Shown here piece by piece: positions 52,601 to 60,438 of a DNA stretch of 64,000 nt. Under the pieces are notes generated by a model. The model worked only from the letters and a program-made list of their open reading frames with translations. It was not told where the DNA came from and did no database searches. The DNA comes from Ruminococcus sp. (GTDB taxonomy: Bacteria; Bacillota; Clostridia; Oscillospirales; Ruminococcaceae): positions 22,311-86,310 of the forward strand of contig JAFVFL010000028.1 in the NCBI GenBank assembly GCA_017475555.1, given 5' to 3'. The position numbers were made by a program, and so were the translations under genes. The stretch's first letter is position 1. The number at the start of each line of letters is the position of its first letter.

Positions 52601-53337
52601 TCTGCGGCGACATTGAGTGCATTTCCCAGAGCGGTATAGAATGCCGCACTGTACTTTGTAGCAGAGCTTGTCGCATCTACATCAGAAGCCGCAGCAGCCT
52701 GGGTCTTTCCGACATAAGCAGCCTTAGCCTTTTCAAGTACACTGTCCCACGTACCGGTAGAACCCTCAGCGACTGCGATATCGGATATCTTTCCGTCACT
52801 GACCGCAACGTTGAGTGTGAGATTGTAGGCATCTACTGTAGATGAGCCGGTGAGAATGCTGCTGTCCGGATCAGATGAACCTGAAGAAGCGTTCGCACTG
52901 ACGGGTGCTTTTGAGAGAGCCGTGAGGATCGCCTCCTTGAGGTTGACGGAATATTTCTTGGAGCTATCCTTTGAAGCACTCATTGATGCACTTGATACTC
53001 CGTCGTATCCGCTTGAGATGATCTCGTCATCGACTGCATTGACTTCATCCGCAGTTGCCGTGATCCCGACGTAGTTTTCCCAGCTTATGTAGCTGAACGC
53101 CTTGTACATCTTACTGTCGCTGGCATTGCTCAGCCACAGTTCTGCTATTTTTCCGCCCTCGACCTGAACGCCGAGCGTCGCAGAATACTTCGCTTCTCCC
53201 TTCTTGTAGCCGGTGAGCGTTGACGAATACAATCCGTCAGCAGCCACCTGACTGCCCGTCACCGCAACTGCGGAAAACGGAATGCAGAAGACCAGCATAA
53301 TGATCGTCGTAATAGCCGCAGCTATTCGTTTTGCCAT
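49696..53337 (-). CDS. Large adhesin: two FMN-binding-like domains, vWA, InlB repeats and a dockerin
   Basis: The 1213-aa secreted protein has: signal peptide (1-26); two FMN-binding-like repeats (about 33-140 and 165-245) with DGVSSAS (112-118) and DATSSAT (221-227), like the D-x-x-S/G-G/S-A-T flavinylation motif; a small beta domain; a Thr linker; a von Willebrand A domain from about 423 with MIDAS DISGS (431-435); several InlB B-type repeats (about 770-1090, YTFDYWYEEG, YEFAGWSP, YVFAGWTP); and a dockerin (about 1146-1213) with DADLNGAVQLRD and DADGDDSIKLRD. There is no sorting signal. It probably sits at the pilus tip or on a cohesin scaffold. AAGGAGG precedes the ATG. Confidence 0.88.
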   Translation of the reverse strand: MAKRIAAAITTIIMLVFCIPFSAVAVTGSQVAADGLYSSTLTGYKKGEAKYSATLGVQVEGGKIAELWLSNASDSKMYKAFSYISWENYVGITATADEVNAVDDEIISSGYDGVSSASMSASKDSSKKYSVNLKEAILTALSKAPVSANASSGSSDPDSSILTGSSTVDAYNLTLNVAVSDGKISDIAVAEGSTGTWDSVLEKAKAAYVGKTQAAAASDVDATSSATKYSAAFYTALGNALNVAADEPVTTTASAGGGSAGTTVTTTAAVKTYNGNGGVQNITIKVGETIKLVSSYSSNRYRVWITSEWNDDEQLYTDDSDENGNTITVVGKAASGSAYQTYRYYTNNLTSNSEEFRITVEPGTTTTTEPVTTTTTTVAVPDHVKSISGSDDDYTIKLNVVGKDVTTKTSSTVTTPGETVDKGTNLVIVIDISGSIVGKESALNSAIKSLVQGLPDSSQVGVVVFNENAGTSKVYDKSTISGLSFAGVKDAGTNMATGIAAATSLLNGNGWSDKSNNKAMVIISDFDADDYTNSINNAKTAKAAGTKIYSVKIDTTEVGTASSTELTTDNRTASIPAFTRYVSSQYPAASAVNNSMFGVFNQATVTPGTADNSATYVYGAGGGNWSSIFAKIKETQNITETVETETTLSTQVTEIYDVLSEYAELSGTGSNYGITVTNDGTPVSSFTAAYDSSVRKVTVKFTSPVTVADGKELAVMIPVKPSAAAREAANSASSLTSVFFTNQGASLSYQYGDNTAESAYAEKPVITLKKHSTFKLSFDADGGEKAPAALTQTVSGSASATFTIPDAVPTKDGYTFDYWYEEGDDNAAEYTAGKTITIYGDTTLKAHWTEKPRYTVVWKNDDGTVLETDENLAQGVIPSYDGSTPQKAATAQYTYEFAGWSPEVTEVTGNAVYTARYTPTVKKYTIRFLDEDGTTVLETQSVEYGDTPVYSGIAPTKAGDAEHNYVFAGWTPSVTAVTGDQDYKAGYTEGTNSYTVKFEDYDKKELKSEVLEYGSEPTPPEDPVRDDVIDENDIKHVYTFKGWDPTVNPVTGNAVYTAVYSEKLMYRIFIDDYTNGIAKVNGIKSGDYYDTGDVSFTVEASQAVAFGIDNEDDTYTRLYCTDNGNGSYTFTVTLTDSDIYLVEGFKGDADLNGAVQLRDATLINKVKADKASLSDIAAFIGDADGDDSIKLRDATLINKVKAEKDTTKWDIEK

Positions 53338-53401
53338 AGGTTATTTACCTCCTTTTTAAAATAAAAATTGACCTGCATTTTTGCTCCATACGGACACTTT
53401 T

Positions 53402-53437
53402 AGCTCCATTTAGTTAGTCTGTGCTAACACATGGGCT
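53402..53437 (-). promoter_or_regulatory. Stem-loop after the leader terminator of the pilus operon
   Basis: AGC-CCAT and ATGG-AGCT arms with an inner GTTAG/CTAAC stem. It lies just beyond the leader terminator and upstream of the adhesin start. Confidence 0.5.
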
Positions 53438-53461
53438 AAAAAATAACGACTCCGAAAGTCG
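53438..53461 (-). terminator. Intrinsic terminator inside the pilus operon leader
   Basis: Minus strand CGACT/AGTCG stem with 5-base loop, then TTATTTTTT. It lies about 255 bases after the predicted transcript start and 100 bases before the adhesin ATG, so it may be conditional. Confidence 0.65.
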
Positions 53462-53721
53462 CTTATCCGTCTGAAACGAGAAAATCTTTCTGTCAGAGCC
53501 TGCCCTCTGAGCCGCATCACCTCGCTGTCAGAACATATGATGTCAACGGCTTTCATATGCAGTAGCATATAATATTACTATTGGTATATACGTGGTATAT
53601 ATGCTGATATAACTGCATTGTATCTCCACTCTGTCCGGCGTACAGCATACAGCTCCCGGTGAAAAGTGATAGACCTGTATATCGCTGTTTTTTTGAGTGT
53701 GTTAAATCGTTGACAATATGT

Positions 53722-53750
53722 ATTATACTCTCGGTCAAGGTGCTTGTCAA
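53722..53750 (-). promoter_or_regulatory. Promoter of the pilus operon
   Basis: Minus strand TTGACA, 17 bases, TATAAT, perfect consensus. It gives a leader of about 380 bases; the sequence 53751-53893 is AT-rich without a gene. Confidence 0.87.
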
Positions 53751-53893
53751 GAGACTTTCGACTAAATGTATACTTTTAAGTAAAGTTTGTAAATACTAAC
53801 TATATTAAAATATGTTTGTTAAATCTAACTATATATTTCAATAATTTTTCACCCGCCCAGCCCCCTTATCCCGTCTCCCTCACGGCATAAATA

Positions 53894-53947
53894 TACCCCC
53901 TTTCCCAGACCGGTATATTTATACCGCTTTGTCTGAAAAAGGGGGTA
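53894..53947 (-). terminator. Large nested hairpin after the phage module
   Basis: TACCCCCTTT/AAAGGGGGTA outer arms (10 bp) enclose CAGAC/GTCTG and CGGTATA/TATACCG. It lies 20 bases past the last phage gene and is probably its terminator, though no clear T tract follows. Confidence 0.5.
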
Positions 53948-53967
53948 CTTCAGTAATGCTGCTTTTA

Positions 53968-54903
53968 TCAGCTGTAGCTGTAGAATCTGTCGTTGTAAAC
54001 GCTCAGACGGGTGAATATCCCATTCCTGCCGCCGGTGACTGTCACGCCTGTGATACGTGCGGGCTGTACATCACCAAAGGATACGATGTCAGAGATATCC
54101 TCGCCGCTGTATCCGCAGTATGTGCAGAAGCTGCTCCGCCAGCCCTTTGAAGCTGCCCTGTCACGGAATTCAAGAGCCTGCTGAGGAGCATAGAGAAACT
54201 GCTTATCCAGCTCGATCCACCTGTGACGGACTATGCTCCGGGCGGTGACTAAGGGGTCATTAAGGTCAAACGTACCGAAGTCGCCGTTGATATCCTCCAT
54301 ATGCAGGTCACTCAGAAGCTGCTTTTCGGATATCCCGCTGCCGCTCGTGAGGAGCCTGTCACTGCCTATGATGAACACTTCAGGCTGTGATACCTCGTTC
54401 ATCATAACGCAGTTCGTTCCACGGATATACGGATACCGTCCGGAAAGCTTGTACGTGAATGCGATGATCGCCTCCCACAGCGTAGAGCCGTAGTTGATAT
54501 AGATATATCCGTTCGTATCGCTGTCCTCATGCGTTACATGAGGTATGCTCAGTATTTCGTCCATCAGCCGGTTCAGTGACATACCGGTGTAAAGTCCCGG
54601 CTCCATCTGATTCTGCGTCAGCATACACGAAAAGCTCCGTGAGACGAGCGAGGCGGTCTTTATGCCGTTTTTTTCCGTGACGGAAAGCTCATCAATGAAG
54701 CCGTAGTGTATCTGCCTTCCGTTCACATAGAGCATTACCTCAGTGACAGTGCCGGGGTCAGTACGGTCTGTGACGACGAACGAAGCGTTCAGCGTTGTGA
54801 ACGGGGTGTACGCCTCCTTGACGAACTTAAAGCTGAGCATTTTCATCTCAGCACTCCGGTTGCCGGTCGTATGGATAAATACAAGGTAGCTGTTTATCCC
54901 CAT
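53968..54903 (-). CDS. Phage tail/baseplate hub-like protein
   Basis: The 311-aa protein has a two-domain pattern like the late-control gpD/baseplate hub proteins: N-terminal FKFVKEAYTPFTTLNASFVV with a loaded beta barrel and YVNGRQIHYGFIDELS, then a middle MLTQNQMEPGLYTGMSLNRLMDEIL segment and a C-terminal ARITGVTVTGGRNGIFTRLSVY. ATG shares one base with the stop of the preceding gene (TAATG). Last gene of the phage block. Homology is by general shape, so the assignment is moderate. Confidence 0.65.
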   Translation of the reverse strand: MGINSYLVFIHTTGNRSAEMKMLSFKFVKEAYTPFTTLNASFVVTDRTDPGTVTEVMLYVNGRQIHYGFIDELSVTEKNGIKTASLVSRSFSCMLTQNQMEPGLYTGMSLNRLMDEILSIPHVTHEDSDTNGYIYINYGSTLWEAIIAFTYKLSGRYPYIRGTNCVMMNEVSQPEVFIIGSDRLLTSGSGISEKQLLSDLHMEDINGDFGTFDLNDPLVTARSIVRHRWIELDKQFLYAPQQALEFRDRAASKGWRSSFCTYCGYSGEDISDIVSFGDVQPARITGVTVTGGRNGIFTRLSVYNDRFYSYS

Positions 54904-55301
54904 TATTCCTCACTCTCCGCAACGCTTATCCCGCCGAAGACCGCAAGTACAGCAGCAACGTCAAGAAATTCACCGCCGCCGTCCTCAGCCGTACACGACT
55001 GCACACGGCAGCTGGTCAGCGAGAGTCCCCGGTATTCCGTATCGAATCCGGCTGAAGCCCCGACCATTGCCACAAGAGCCGCAAGCATAGCCGGCATCTC
55101 ATCTCCGCAGTACACCCTGCCGCTCAGGGTGACACGGGGGGATCTTCTGTATCTGTTCGTCAGTACATTATCTCCGTCAGCTGACGGCTGCTCATAATAT
55201 ACGGAATCGTTCACTATCCTGAACGAATCGCACCACAGCGTTATATCTCCTATTGCGACCGGACAGGCTTCACGGCTGCAAAGCTCAGTTACATCATTCA
55301 A
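54903..55301 (-). CDS. Phage structural protein, probably tail-related
   Basis: TTG 55301 is preferred: AGGAG lies 6 bases before it and it overlaps the preceding stop as TTGA. ATG 55316 is an alternative. The 132-aa product shows VTLSGRVYCGDEMPAMLAALVAMV and LTSCRVQSCTAEDGGGEF, a pattern often seen in short tail-tube or connector proteins. I do not recognise a named family. Confidence 0.6.
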   Translation of the reverse strand: MNDVTELCSREACPVAIGDITLWCDSFRIVNDSVYYEQPSADGDNVLTNRYRRSPRVTLSGRVYCGDEMPAMLAALVAMVGASAGFDTEYRGLSLTSCRVQSCTAEDGGGEFLDVAAVLAVFGGISVAESEE

Positions 55302-55708
55302 GTGCTGCTCCTCCATTTCTTCTGAGCACCCTCCGCCGTCAGCTTTACTTTAAGAACGAGCCGGTTTATCGAGGAGTCGTGCTTTATGGTGATATCTCCG
55401 GGTCTGAACGCTGTACCGGAGGAGCCGCAGATGACAGGAAGTATCTCCCTGTCGAAGTACGAATACAGCTTGTCCGCAGCCCCGTCCTCCGGAGCGGTTA
55501 TGTCAAGCCCTACCTCTGCCCGGAACGGTATGTAGATAACATCACCGGCGTAGACAGGCTTGAAGGCGTTCAGGGAATCTATCCCGACAACAGTAAAAAA
55601 CCCGAAGCCCTTTCTCTCAGCCGCCTTTGCATCGAACGCACTGTATACCCCGGTCACTCCGGCGGCGGTAAGCTCCTCAGTTATCTCGTCAATGATATCC
55701 TTCAGCAT
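55298..55708 (-). CDS. Phage tail-completion/connector-like protein
   Basis: ATG 55708 (136 aa) is chosen because GGAGGAGGA lies just upstream and the codon shares a base with the preceding stop (TAATG). The protein begins MLKDIIDEITEELTAAGV and has a beta-rich body (FFTVVGIDSL, VIYIPFRAEVGLDI), similar in size and pattern to head-tail connector or minor tail proteins encoded at this place. Specific function is inferred from position only. Confidence 0.6.
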   Translation of the reverse strand: MLKDIIDEITEELTAAGVTGVYSAFDAKAAERKGFGFFTVVGIDSLNAFKPVYAGDVIYIPFRAEVGLDITAPEDGAADKLYSYFDREILPVICGSSGTAFRPGDITIKHDSSINRLVLKVKLTAEGAQKKWRSST

Positions 55709-56076
55709 TATATCTCCTCCTCCCCGGAAAAGCTCCGGAATACAAAGCCCTGCGGCGATATAAGCTCCCGGCACAGCTCCATATGCTCCCGGACGAGCCT
55801 TTCAGCTCCGGCAAGAGCAGTGCTCCCGGAGCCGCCGCTCAGGTACTTTCCGGCATATGTGACATTTCTTCTGTCCTGTGAATGCTTTATCAGCTGAACA
55901 TGATAGTCCGCTATTGCCGCACAGAGAAATTCGAGCCTTACATCGCTGCTGTCAGCCTCAGGGAGGAGCATACTCTCAGTCTCACGAATCGCAAGAGCTA
56001 TCGCAGGAGCGTACCTGTCAGCACACTCCTCTCCGGAAAACAGCGTAAAAAGTGATTTTACCGATTCTGTATTCAA
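55708..56076 (-). CDS. Phage head-tail adaptor-like protein
   Basis: The 122-aa helical protein starts at TTG 56076 behind GGAGG and overlaps the preceding stop (TTGA). It has AIALAIRETESMLL and RLEFLCAAIADYHVQLI, like the short helical adaptor (gp6-type) proteins between portal and tail genes. A conserved motif is lacking, so the call rests on size, helix pattern and place. Confidence 0.58.
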   Translation of the reverse strand: MNTESVKSLFTLFSGEECADRYAPAIALAIRETESMLLPEADSSDVRLEFLCAAIADYHVQLIKHSQDRRNVTYAGKYLSGGSGSTALAGAERLVREHMELCRELISPQGFVFRSFSGEEEI

Positions 56077-56909
56077 GTCCTTACCTCCTCTGCACCAGTC
56101 CTGTATGCACTGATATTATCGCCGCCGCAGCTGTCAGGCATGAGCTGTATAGCAATACCGCAGCCCTTTGAAAGCCTTTCGAGCGAGCTTTTCAGCTCTA
56201 TCAGCTGAGGGAGGTCAAGGCTCTTCGCCGAAAGCTCTGCCGCAGCCGCAGCAGTCCTGCCGCCGGTGAAATAGGCAAACCTGCGTATCTCGCACCTTAT
56301 CTCCTCCTCCGCACGGGCTGTATCACGCAGCACAGCGGCGTTGTCCCTGCCGGAGACAAAATGCTTCGTGACCCCGGCATTTCTCTGAGCCGGAACAGCA
56401 ACGAAGCTCCATTCATATGCGTCGCTTATATCATCGAGCACCCTACAGCACAGTCTGCCGCCGTAGCTTTTTCCCGGCACATGGGAACAGCTCCCGCAGC
56501 CGCAGACCGAGCAGGTACGCTTTCCGGCTGAGCACGAGATACTGACCTCCTTGTGTATACCGCCGTCTATCCTTGTGATAAGGTCTGCATTGTCAGCAGT
56601 CCTGACCATATATGCGTCAGCCTCAAGGTATCTATAGGTATCACCGGCAAAGGTATGCCTGCTTTCATCTGTAACCACCCTTGTGTCGAAGATACGTGCG
56701 GTCTGATTGGCAGCAGACGGCTCATGGTCGGTGATACCGGTCTTTCCGACAAACAGCTCACCGAGGGAATCGAGAGCCTTGTCAGAAAATCTCTCCCCGT
56801 CCCGGTCTATATCGTTGTCGCAGAGTATTACTTTGAACGTATACAGCTCATCAGCTGAGAATTCTCTGTTCGTGAAACGATTTATCTTGCTGAGCTTGTC
56901 CTTTTCCAA
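56073..56909 (-). CDS. Phage prohead protease-like protein with cysteine cluster
   Basis: TTG 56909 is preferred: GGAG lies 8 bases upstream, whereas GTG 56918 overlaps it. The product (278 aa) begins like a capsid maturation protease: VILCDNDIDRDGERFSDKALDSL, ITDHEPS and EVSISCS. It is followed by a cluster CSVCGCGSCSHVPG and then AYEWSFVAVPAQRNAGVT, and a helical C-terminus like a scaffold domain. The cysteines suggest a metal-binding insert. It lies after the capsid gene rather than before it, which is unusual. Confidence 0.68.
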   Translation of the reverse strand: MEKDKLSKINRFTNREFSADELYTFKVILCDNDIDRDGERFSDKALDSLGELFVGKTGITDHEPSAANQTARIFDTRVVTDESRHTFAGDTYRYLEADAYMVRTADNADLITRIDGGIHKEVSISCSAGKRTCSVCGCGSCSHVPGKSYGGRLCCRVLDDISDAYEWSFVAVPAQRNAGVTKHFVSGRDNAAVLRDTARAEEEIRCEIRRFAYFTGGRTAAAAAELSAKSLDLPQLIELKSSLERLSKGCGIAIQLMPDSCGGDNISAYRTGAEEVRT

Positions 56910-56959
56910 AGAATGCACTCCTTTCTTTAAGCATTATTGCAAAGAATTGCAGATCATCG

Positions 56960-57004
56960 GGAACGCAGCCCCTACAGAAATGGATCTGCAGGGACAGCGT
57001 TGCC
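56960..57004 (-). promoter_or_regulatory. Stem-loop between capsid and protease genes
   Basis: Arms of about 19 bases (GGAACGCAGCCCCTACAGA against TCTGCAGGGACAGCGTTGCC) pair with few mismatches and a 6-base loop. No T tract follows. It may stabilise the capsid message or limit read-through. Confidence 0.5.
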
Positions 57005-57021
57005 ATATATCACTCAGCAGC

Positions 57022-57978
57022 TCAGCTTATCTTGAGAATCTTCACTGCGTCGGGAGTTATCCTTCTGAAGCCGCAGGTTATAGAAACAGTTATCTGGTCA
57101 AGCTGTCTGTCGATGAGCTTATCAGTCTCCATAACGAGGTCGGTGGAGGTGATAAATTCAAGGGCGAATCTGTTGTCGATACCGATAACGGTGTTATCAT
57201 CAGCAGCGGCAGTCTTGATAAGCTCCGAGCCGAACGGAAGAGTTATCCTGCCATTGCTGTCAGCCTTAGTCTCGATAAGCTGCTCCATAGCCGCTATCTG
57301 TGAAGCCACAGCCGGAGAAGCGATAACAGCTGTCATGTCGAAGCAGTCGAAGCTGCCGTAAAGTGCTGCAAGATCTGCATAGGTGAGCGAATCCGTCGTA
57401 ACATCAGGGTCTGCATCTGCGAGGACAGTGACAGCCTTCTTAACCACCGCAGCTGCAAGCTTTACGCCGACGCTTCTGAGCATAATGCCGAAAACGTCAA
57501 GTCTCTGACGGCGTACTGACTCATACGAAGCATTGATGAGCCTGCCTATCTTCTTCAGGGTCACAGCAGTGCTGCCCTCTCTTATTGCCGCAGCGGGGAG
57601 TGCGTCAGCCTCTGTAGTATCGGAATACTCAGCCGTATCAGTGAGCGTGCAGCCGAGGTACTGACTTCCGGAGCTGAGGGTCTTCACAGCACATACAGAA
57701 GAGAGCACAGTATCGTCGAAGCCCTTTCTTATGCAGCGTGTCACAAACTCCGGGAAGAGAACAGCGGACTCTGTAGAGGAGAAGAACTTCTCGACCCTGT
57801 CGCAGCCGCTGCCGTTTATCTTTATGTTGAATCTCTTGAGCTGTCTCTCGAACGCATCGAGCCCGTCAAGCTCAGTGCCCATATATGCAGCTGAGGGGTC
57901 AAGCTCCTCAAGTGCCGCAGTAAAAGACTTTCCGCTGAGATTATAGAGTCCCTTTTCAAGCTTTATATCATTATACAT
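57022..57978 (-). CDS. Phage major capsid protein
   Basis: ATG 57978 (318 aa) follows AGGAGGAAAA. The sequence matches the major capsid proteins of clostridial phages of the HK97 fold type: ELDGLDAFERQLKRFNIKI, FSSTESAVLFPEFVTRCIRKG, LADLAALYGSF-like and a conserved C-terminal SITCGFRRITPDAV. There is no delta/scaffold domain at the N-terminus. It is preceded by the portal gene and followed by a stem-loop. Confidence 0.82.
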   Translation of the reverse strand: MYNDIKLEKGLYNLSGKSFTAALEELDPSAAYMGTELDGLDAFERQLKRFNIKINGSGCDRVEKFFSSTESAVLFPEFVTRCIRKGFDDTVLSSVCAVKTLSSGSQYLGCTLTDTAEYSDTTEADALPAAAIREGSTAVTLKKIGRLINASYESVRRQRLDVFGIMLRSVGVKLAAAVVKKAVTVLADADPDVTTDSLTYADLAALYGSFDCFDMTAVIASPAVASQIAAMEQLIETKADSNGRITLPFGSELIKTAAADDNTVIGIDNRFALEFITSTDLVMETDKLIDRQLDQITVSITCGFRRITPDAVKILKIS

Positions 57979-57994
57979 ATTTTTTCCTCCTGAA

Positions 57995-59164
57995 TTATTC
58001 TTCATTTTTCAGTCTCATTTCAATTTCTGCCGCCTGAGCATTTCTCAGACGAGCCTCTGCAAGGACTGACTCGTCCTGTAGATTTATGTTGTCCCACTCT
58101 GCACTACAGCCGCTGTCGCAGCCGAGCGTATACAGGAAGCAGTTTCCTATCCTGCACAGCACCGGAGTGAGCAGCCGCCTGTAGTATTCAAGCTCCGAGG
58201 TGAGTATATCCGCCTGCTGTGAGGACATTCTCTCCGTCGAGCTCCAGCTCAGACCGAGCAGGAACGGCGGTATCGACAGCTTTGCGACTATCTGTTCAAG
58301 CAGCTGTCTGACCGGCACATCAGTGTCAAAGAGCGGATTATCCGCACCGATGACCTTTATATCCACATCACCCACAGCGATGAAGTCCTTGACCTCTCCG
58401 TACCTTGCGGAGCTTATCCCGTCAGCCCACTCACGGGCGATCTGCTCAGCCCTGTCCCGTGAGCTTATGATATCCGCTGCACCTCCGGGCGGCTTATACG
58501 TGACAGCATATCTTACATTTCCTGCCCTGTCGTAGTTCTGCCCGATACAGCGGTATATCCGCATGAGTATACTGCTCATAGCCGGAAGTCCCCTCAGAAG
58601 CGAATGCCCTCCCGGAAGTGCCGCATAGACTATCCTTTCCGGGTGCTTCAGCTTTTTCATTGCCCCGTCGCCGCACCTCACGCTGTAGCAGCGGTCAAAC
58701 GGCGAAGCACCGGCGGATACCGTGATCCTGGAAACGTCGCCGTTCCAGAGCCCTGCAATTTTCCCGTCCTCACCGCTGAGAACTATCTCTCCCGCAGCAC
58801 TGCCGTAGGTGAGCAGACTGTCGAGGAAGTTGTCGGCAAAGGTGCTGAGCGTATTGCCTGTAAGCCCGACCGGGACAGTATTGCAGAAGTTGTCAAGCTG
58901 CTTCTGAAACCTCTCATCGCCGCATACGAGCCTGAATCCGCCGGTAAGGCGTATCAGCTTCATTATCGCAGCGTCTATGATAGGTACAGCCGCCCTGAGC
59001 CTGTCAAACAGCTCCTTTTCAAACGGCTCAGGCTGCTCCGGGAGCCTTAAAGCCCCGTCCTCCGAGCGTGCAGCCGGGACAAGTGCCGGAGCTGTCTGCA
59101 TAAGTACAGGATCAGCCCTGCCGGGGCTGTCCTGCCGGTTTTTTCTCTTTCTGAAAAGCTGCAA
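57995..59164 (-). CDS. Phage portal protein
   Basis: TTG 59164 (389 aa) sits 6 bases after AAGGAG and 14 after the terminase stop; the frame is open upstream but overlaps terminase. Portal features include LLTYGSAAGEIVL, HSLLRGLPAMSSILMRIY, VRQLLEQIVAKLSIPPFLLGLSWSSTERMSSQQAD and a helical C-terminus. Portals form the dodecameric gate for DNA entry. The match is to SPP1/HK97-type portals in general. Confidence 0.83.
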   Translation of the reverse strand: MQLFRKRKNRQDSPGRADPVLMQTAPALVPAARSEDGALRLPEQPEPFEKELFDRLRAAVPIIDAAIMKLIRLTGGFRLVCGDERFQKQLDNFCNTVPVGLTGNTLSTFADNFLDSLLTYGSAAGEIVLSGEDGKIAGLWNGDVSRITVSAGASPFDRCYSVRCGDGAMKKLKHPERIVYAALPGGHSLLRGLPAMSSILMRIYRCIGQNYDRAGNVRYAVTYKPPGGAADIISSRDRAEQIAREWADGISSARYGEVKDFIAVGDVDIKVIGADNPLFDTDVPVRQLLEQIVAKLSIPPFLLGLSWSSTERMSSQQADILTSELEYYRRLLTPVLCRIGNCFLYTLGCDSGCSAEWDNINLQDESVLAEARLRNAQAAEIEMRLKNEE

Positions 59165-59178
59165 ATCCTTCTCCTTTC

Positions 59179-60438
59179 TCACCTGCGGACTGATATTGCG
59201 AAGCCGTCCGCTGCCCCCTTGTTTCTGAGCATATCCATGACGAAATACCGCATATCGTCCATAGCGTGATCGTTTTCCTTTACGGGGACATCGCTCCCCG
59301 ACCTGCTGTTCCAGCGGTAGAGGGAGAATTCCCGTATGATATCCCTGCACGACTTATTGAACATAAGAGTGCCGTCCTTCAGAGCCGTGCTTGTGAAGCG
59401 TATCCCGCTCACAACGTCATTGTCCGCCTTTACTGCACAGAACCTGCCATGCCGCCTTATGCACTCGATAAAGCTTGCAGCTGACGGGTCGATTATGACC
59501 CTTTCTATCCGTCCTCCCACGCTGTCAGCAAGTCTTTCAAGAGCTGCATAATGCTCCTCATCAGTCCGTGACGAGCCCTCACGCCTTGAATCGTAATAAT
59601 ACTCACTGACCCTGTACCACTTGTTTCCGGAGTGCCCCCACAGTCCGAACGATGAGGGGTTCACAGTTCCGTAGTCGCAGGATATCACGTATCTGTCGCA
59701 GCAGATATCTCCGCTGTATACGTGCTTTTCCGGGTCGAACATCGGATAGACGGCACCCTCTGCCGCAGTCCACTTCCCCAGCACGAACCTGTCATAGAAC
59801 GCACCGGAATAAAGCCGCCTGTAGCGAGCCTTCAGCTTATCTGAAAGGGAGGGATTGTCGTCCATAGTGAAGTGCAGCAGAAGAGCATTTTTCTCGTCCG
59901 CCTTTTTTATCCACTCATTGTAGAACCAGTGCGAGGGATTGTCCGGGTTGCAGTTGAACCAGAGCCTTGAGCCCTCAACAGAGCAGCGTGCAAGAGCCTG
60001 TTCAACGAAGGAACGGGGCATCAGAGCCGTCTCATCGAGGAAAACTCCCGAAAGGGTCATGCCCTGTATCAGAGCTGCCGAGCCCTCGTCCTTGCCGCCG
60101 AAGAGGTAGAACCGGTTTGTTCTGCCGAGAAAGGTGATGTCGATATAGCTGCGGCTCACAAGCTCCCTGCAATCAAATCCGATGTCGGAGAGCAGCGGCA
60201 GGAGCGGTGTGATAACGTTTCTCCTGAGGGAGGTCACAGTTTTTCCGCACAATGCAAAGCTGCTGCCGCTAAAGCAGGTACACGCCCATGTGACGAAGCC
60301 GAGCGACATAGACAGAGTCTTTCCGCTTCTCACGGCTCCGTCGCAGATTATAGCGTCGTAGTGGGAATAGCCCTTTCTGCACCACCAGCTGACAGCAAGC
60401 CTTTGTTTAGGTGACAGCTGCTGTATCTTCAAGCTCAT
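59179..60438 (-). CDS. terL: Phage terminase large subunit
   Basis: The 419-aa protein has the packaging ATPase with Walker A DGAVRSGKT (about 35-43) and Walker B GVFLDETAL, then coupling and an RNase-H-like nuclease domain (SCDYGTVNPSSFGLWG, VIIDPSAASF, NDHAMDDMRYFVMD) with its three Asp positions. It drives DNA into proheads and cuts it. ATG 60438 is favoured by GGAGAGG. It overlaps the small subunit gene by 32 bases. Confidence 0.92.
   Translation of the reverse strand: MSLKIQQLSPKQRLAVSWWCRKGYSHYDAIICDGAVRSGKTLSMSLGFVTWACTCFSGSSFALCGKTVTSLRRNVITPLLPLLSDIGFDCRELVSRSYIDITFLGRTNRFYLFGGKDEGSAALIQGMTLSGVFLDETALMPRSFVEQALARCSVEGSRLWFNCNPDNPSHWFYNEWIKKADEKNALLLHFTMDDNPSLSDKLKARYRRLYSGAFYDRFVLGKWTAAEGAVYPMFDPEKHVYSGDICCDRYVISCDYGTVNPSSFGLWGHSGNKWYRVSEYYYDSRREGSSRTDEEHYAALERLADSVGGRIERVIIDPSAASFIECIRRHGRFCAVKADNDVVSGIRFTSTALKDGTLMFNKSCRDIIREFSLYRWNSRSGSDVPVKENDHAMDDMRYFVMDMLRNKGAADGFAISVRR

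Noticed and set aside
53553..53750. 65-codon minus-strand frame in the pilus operon leader
   Set aside because: Its start lies within the -35 box of the promoter, and it lacks a ribosome binding site.
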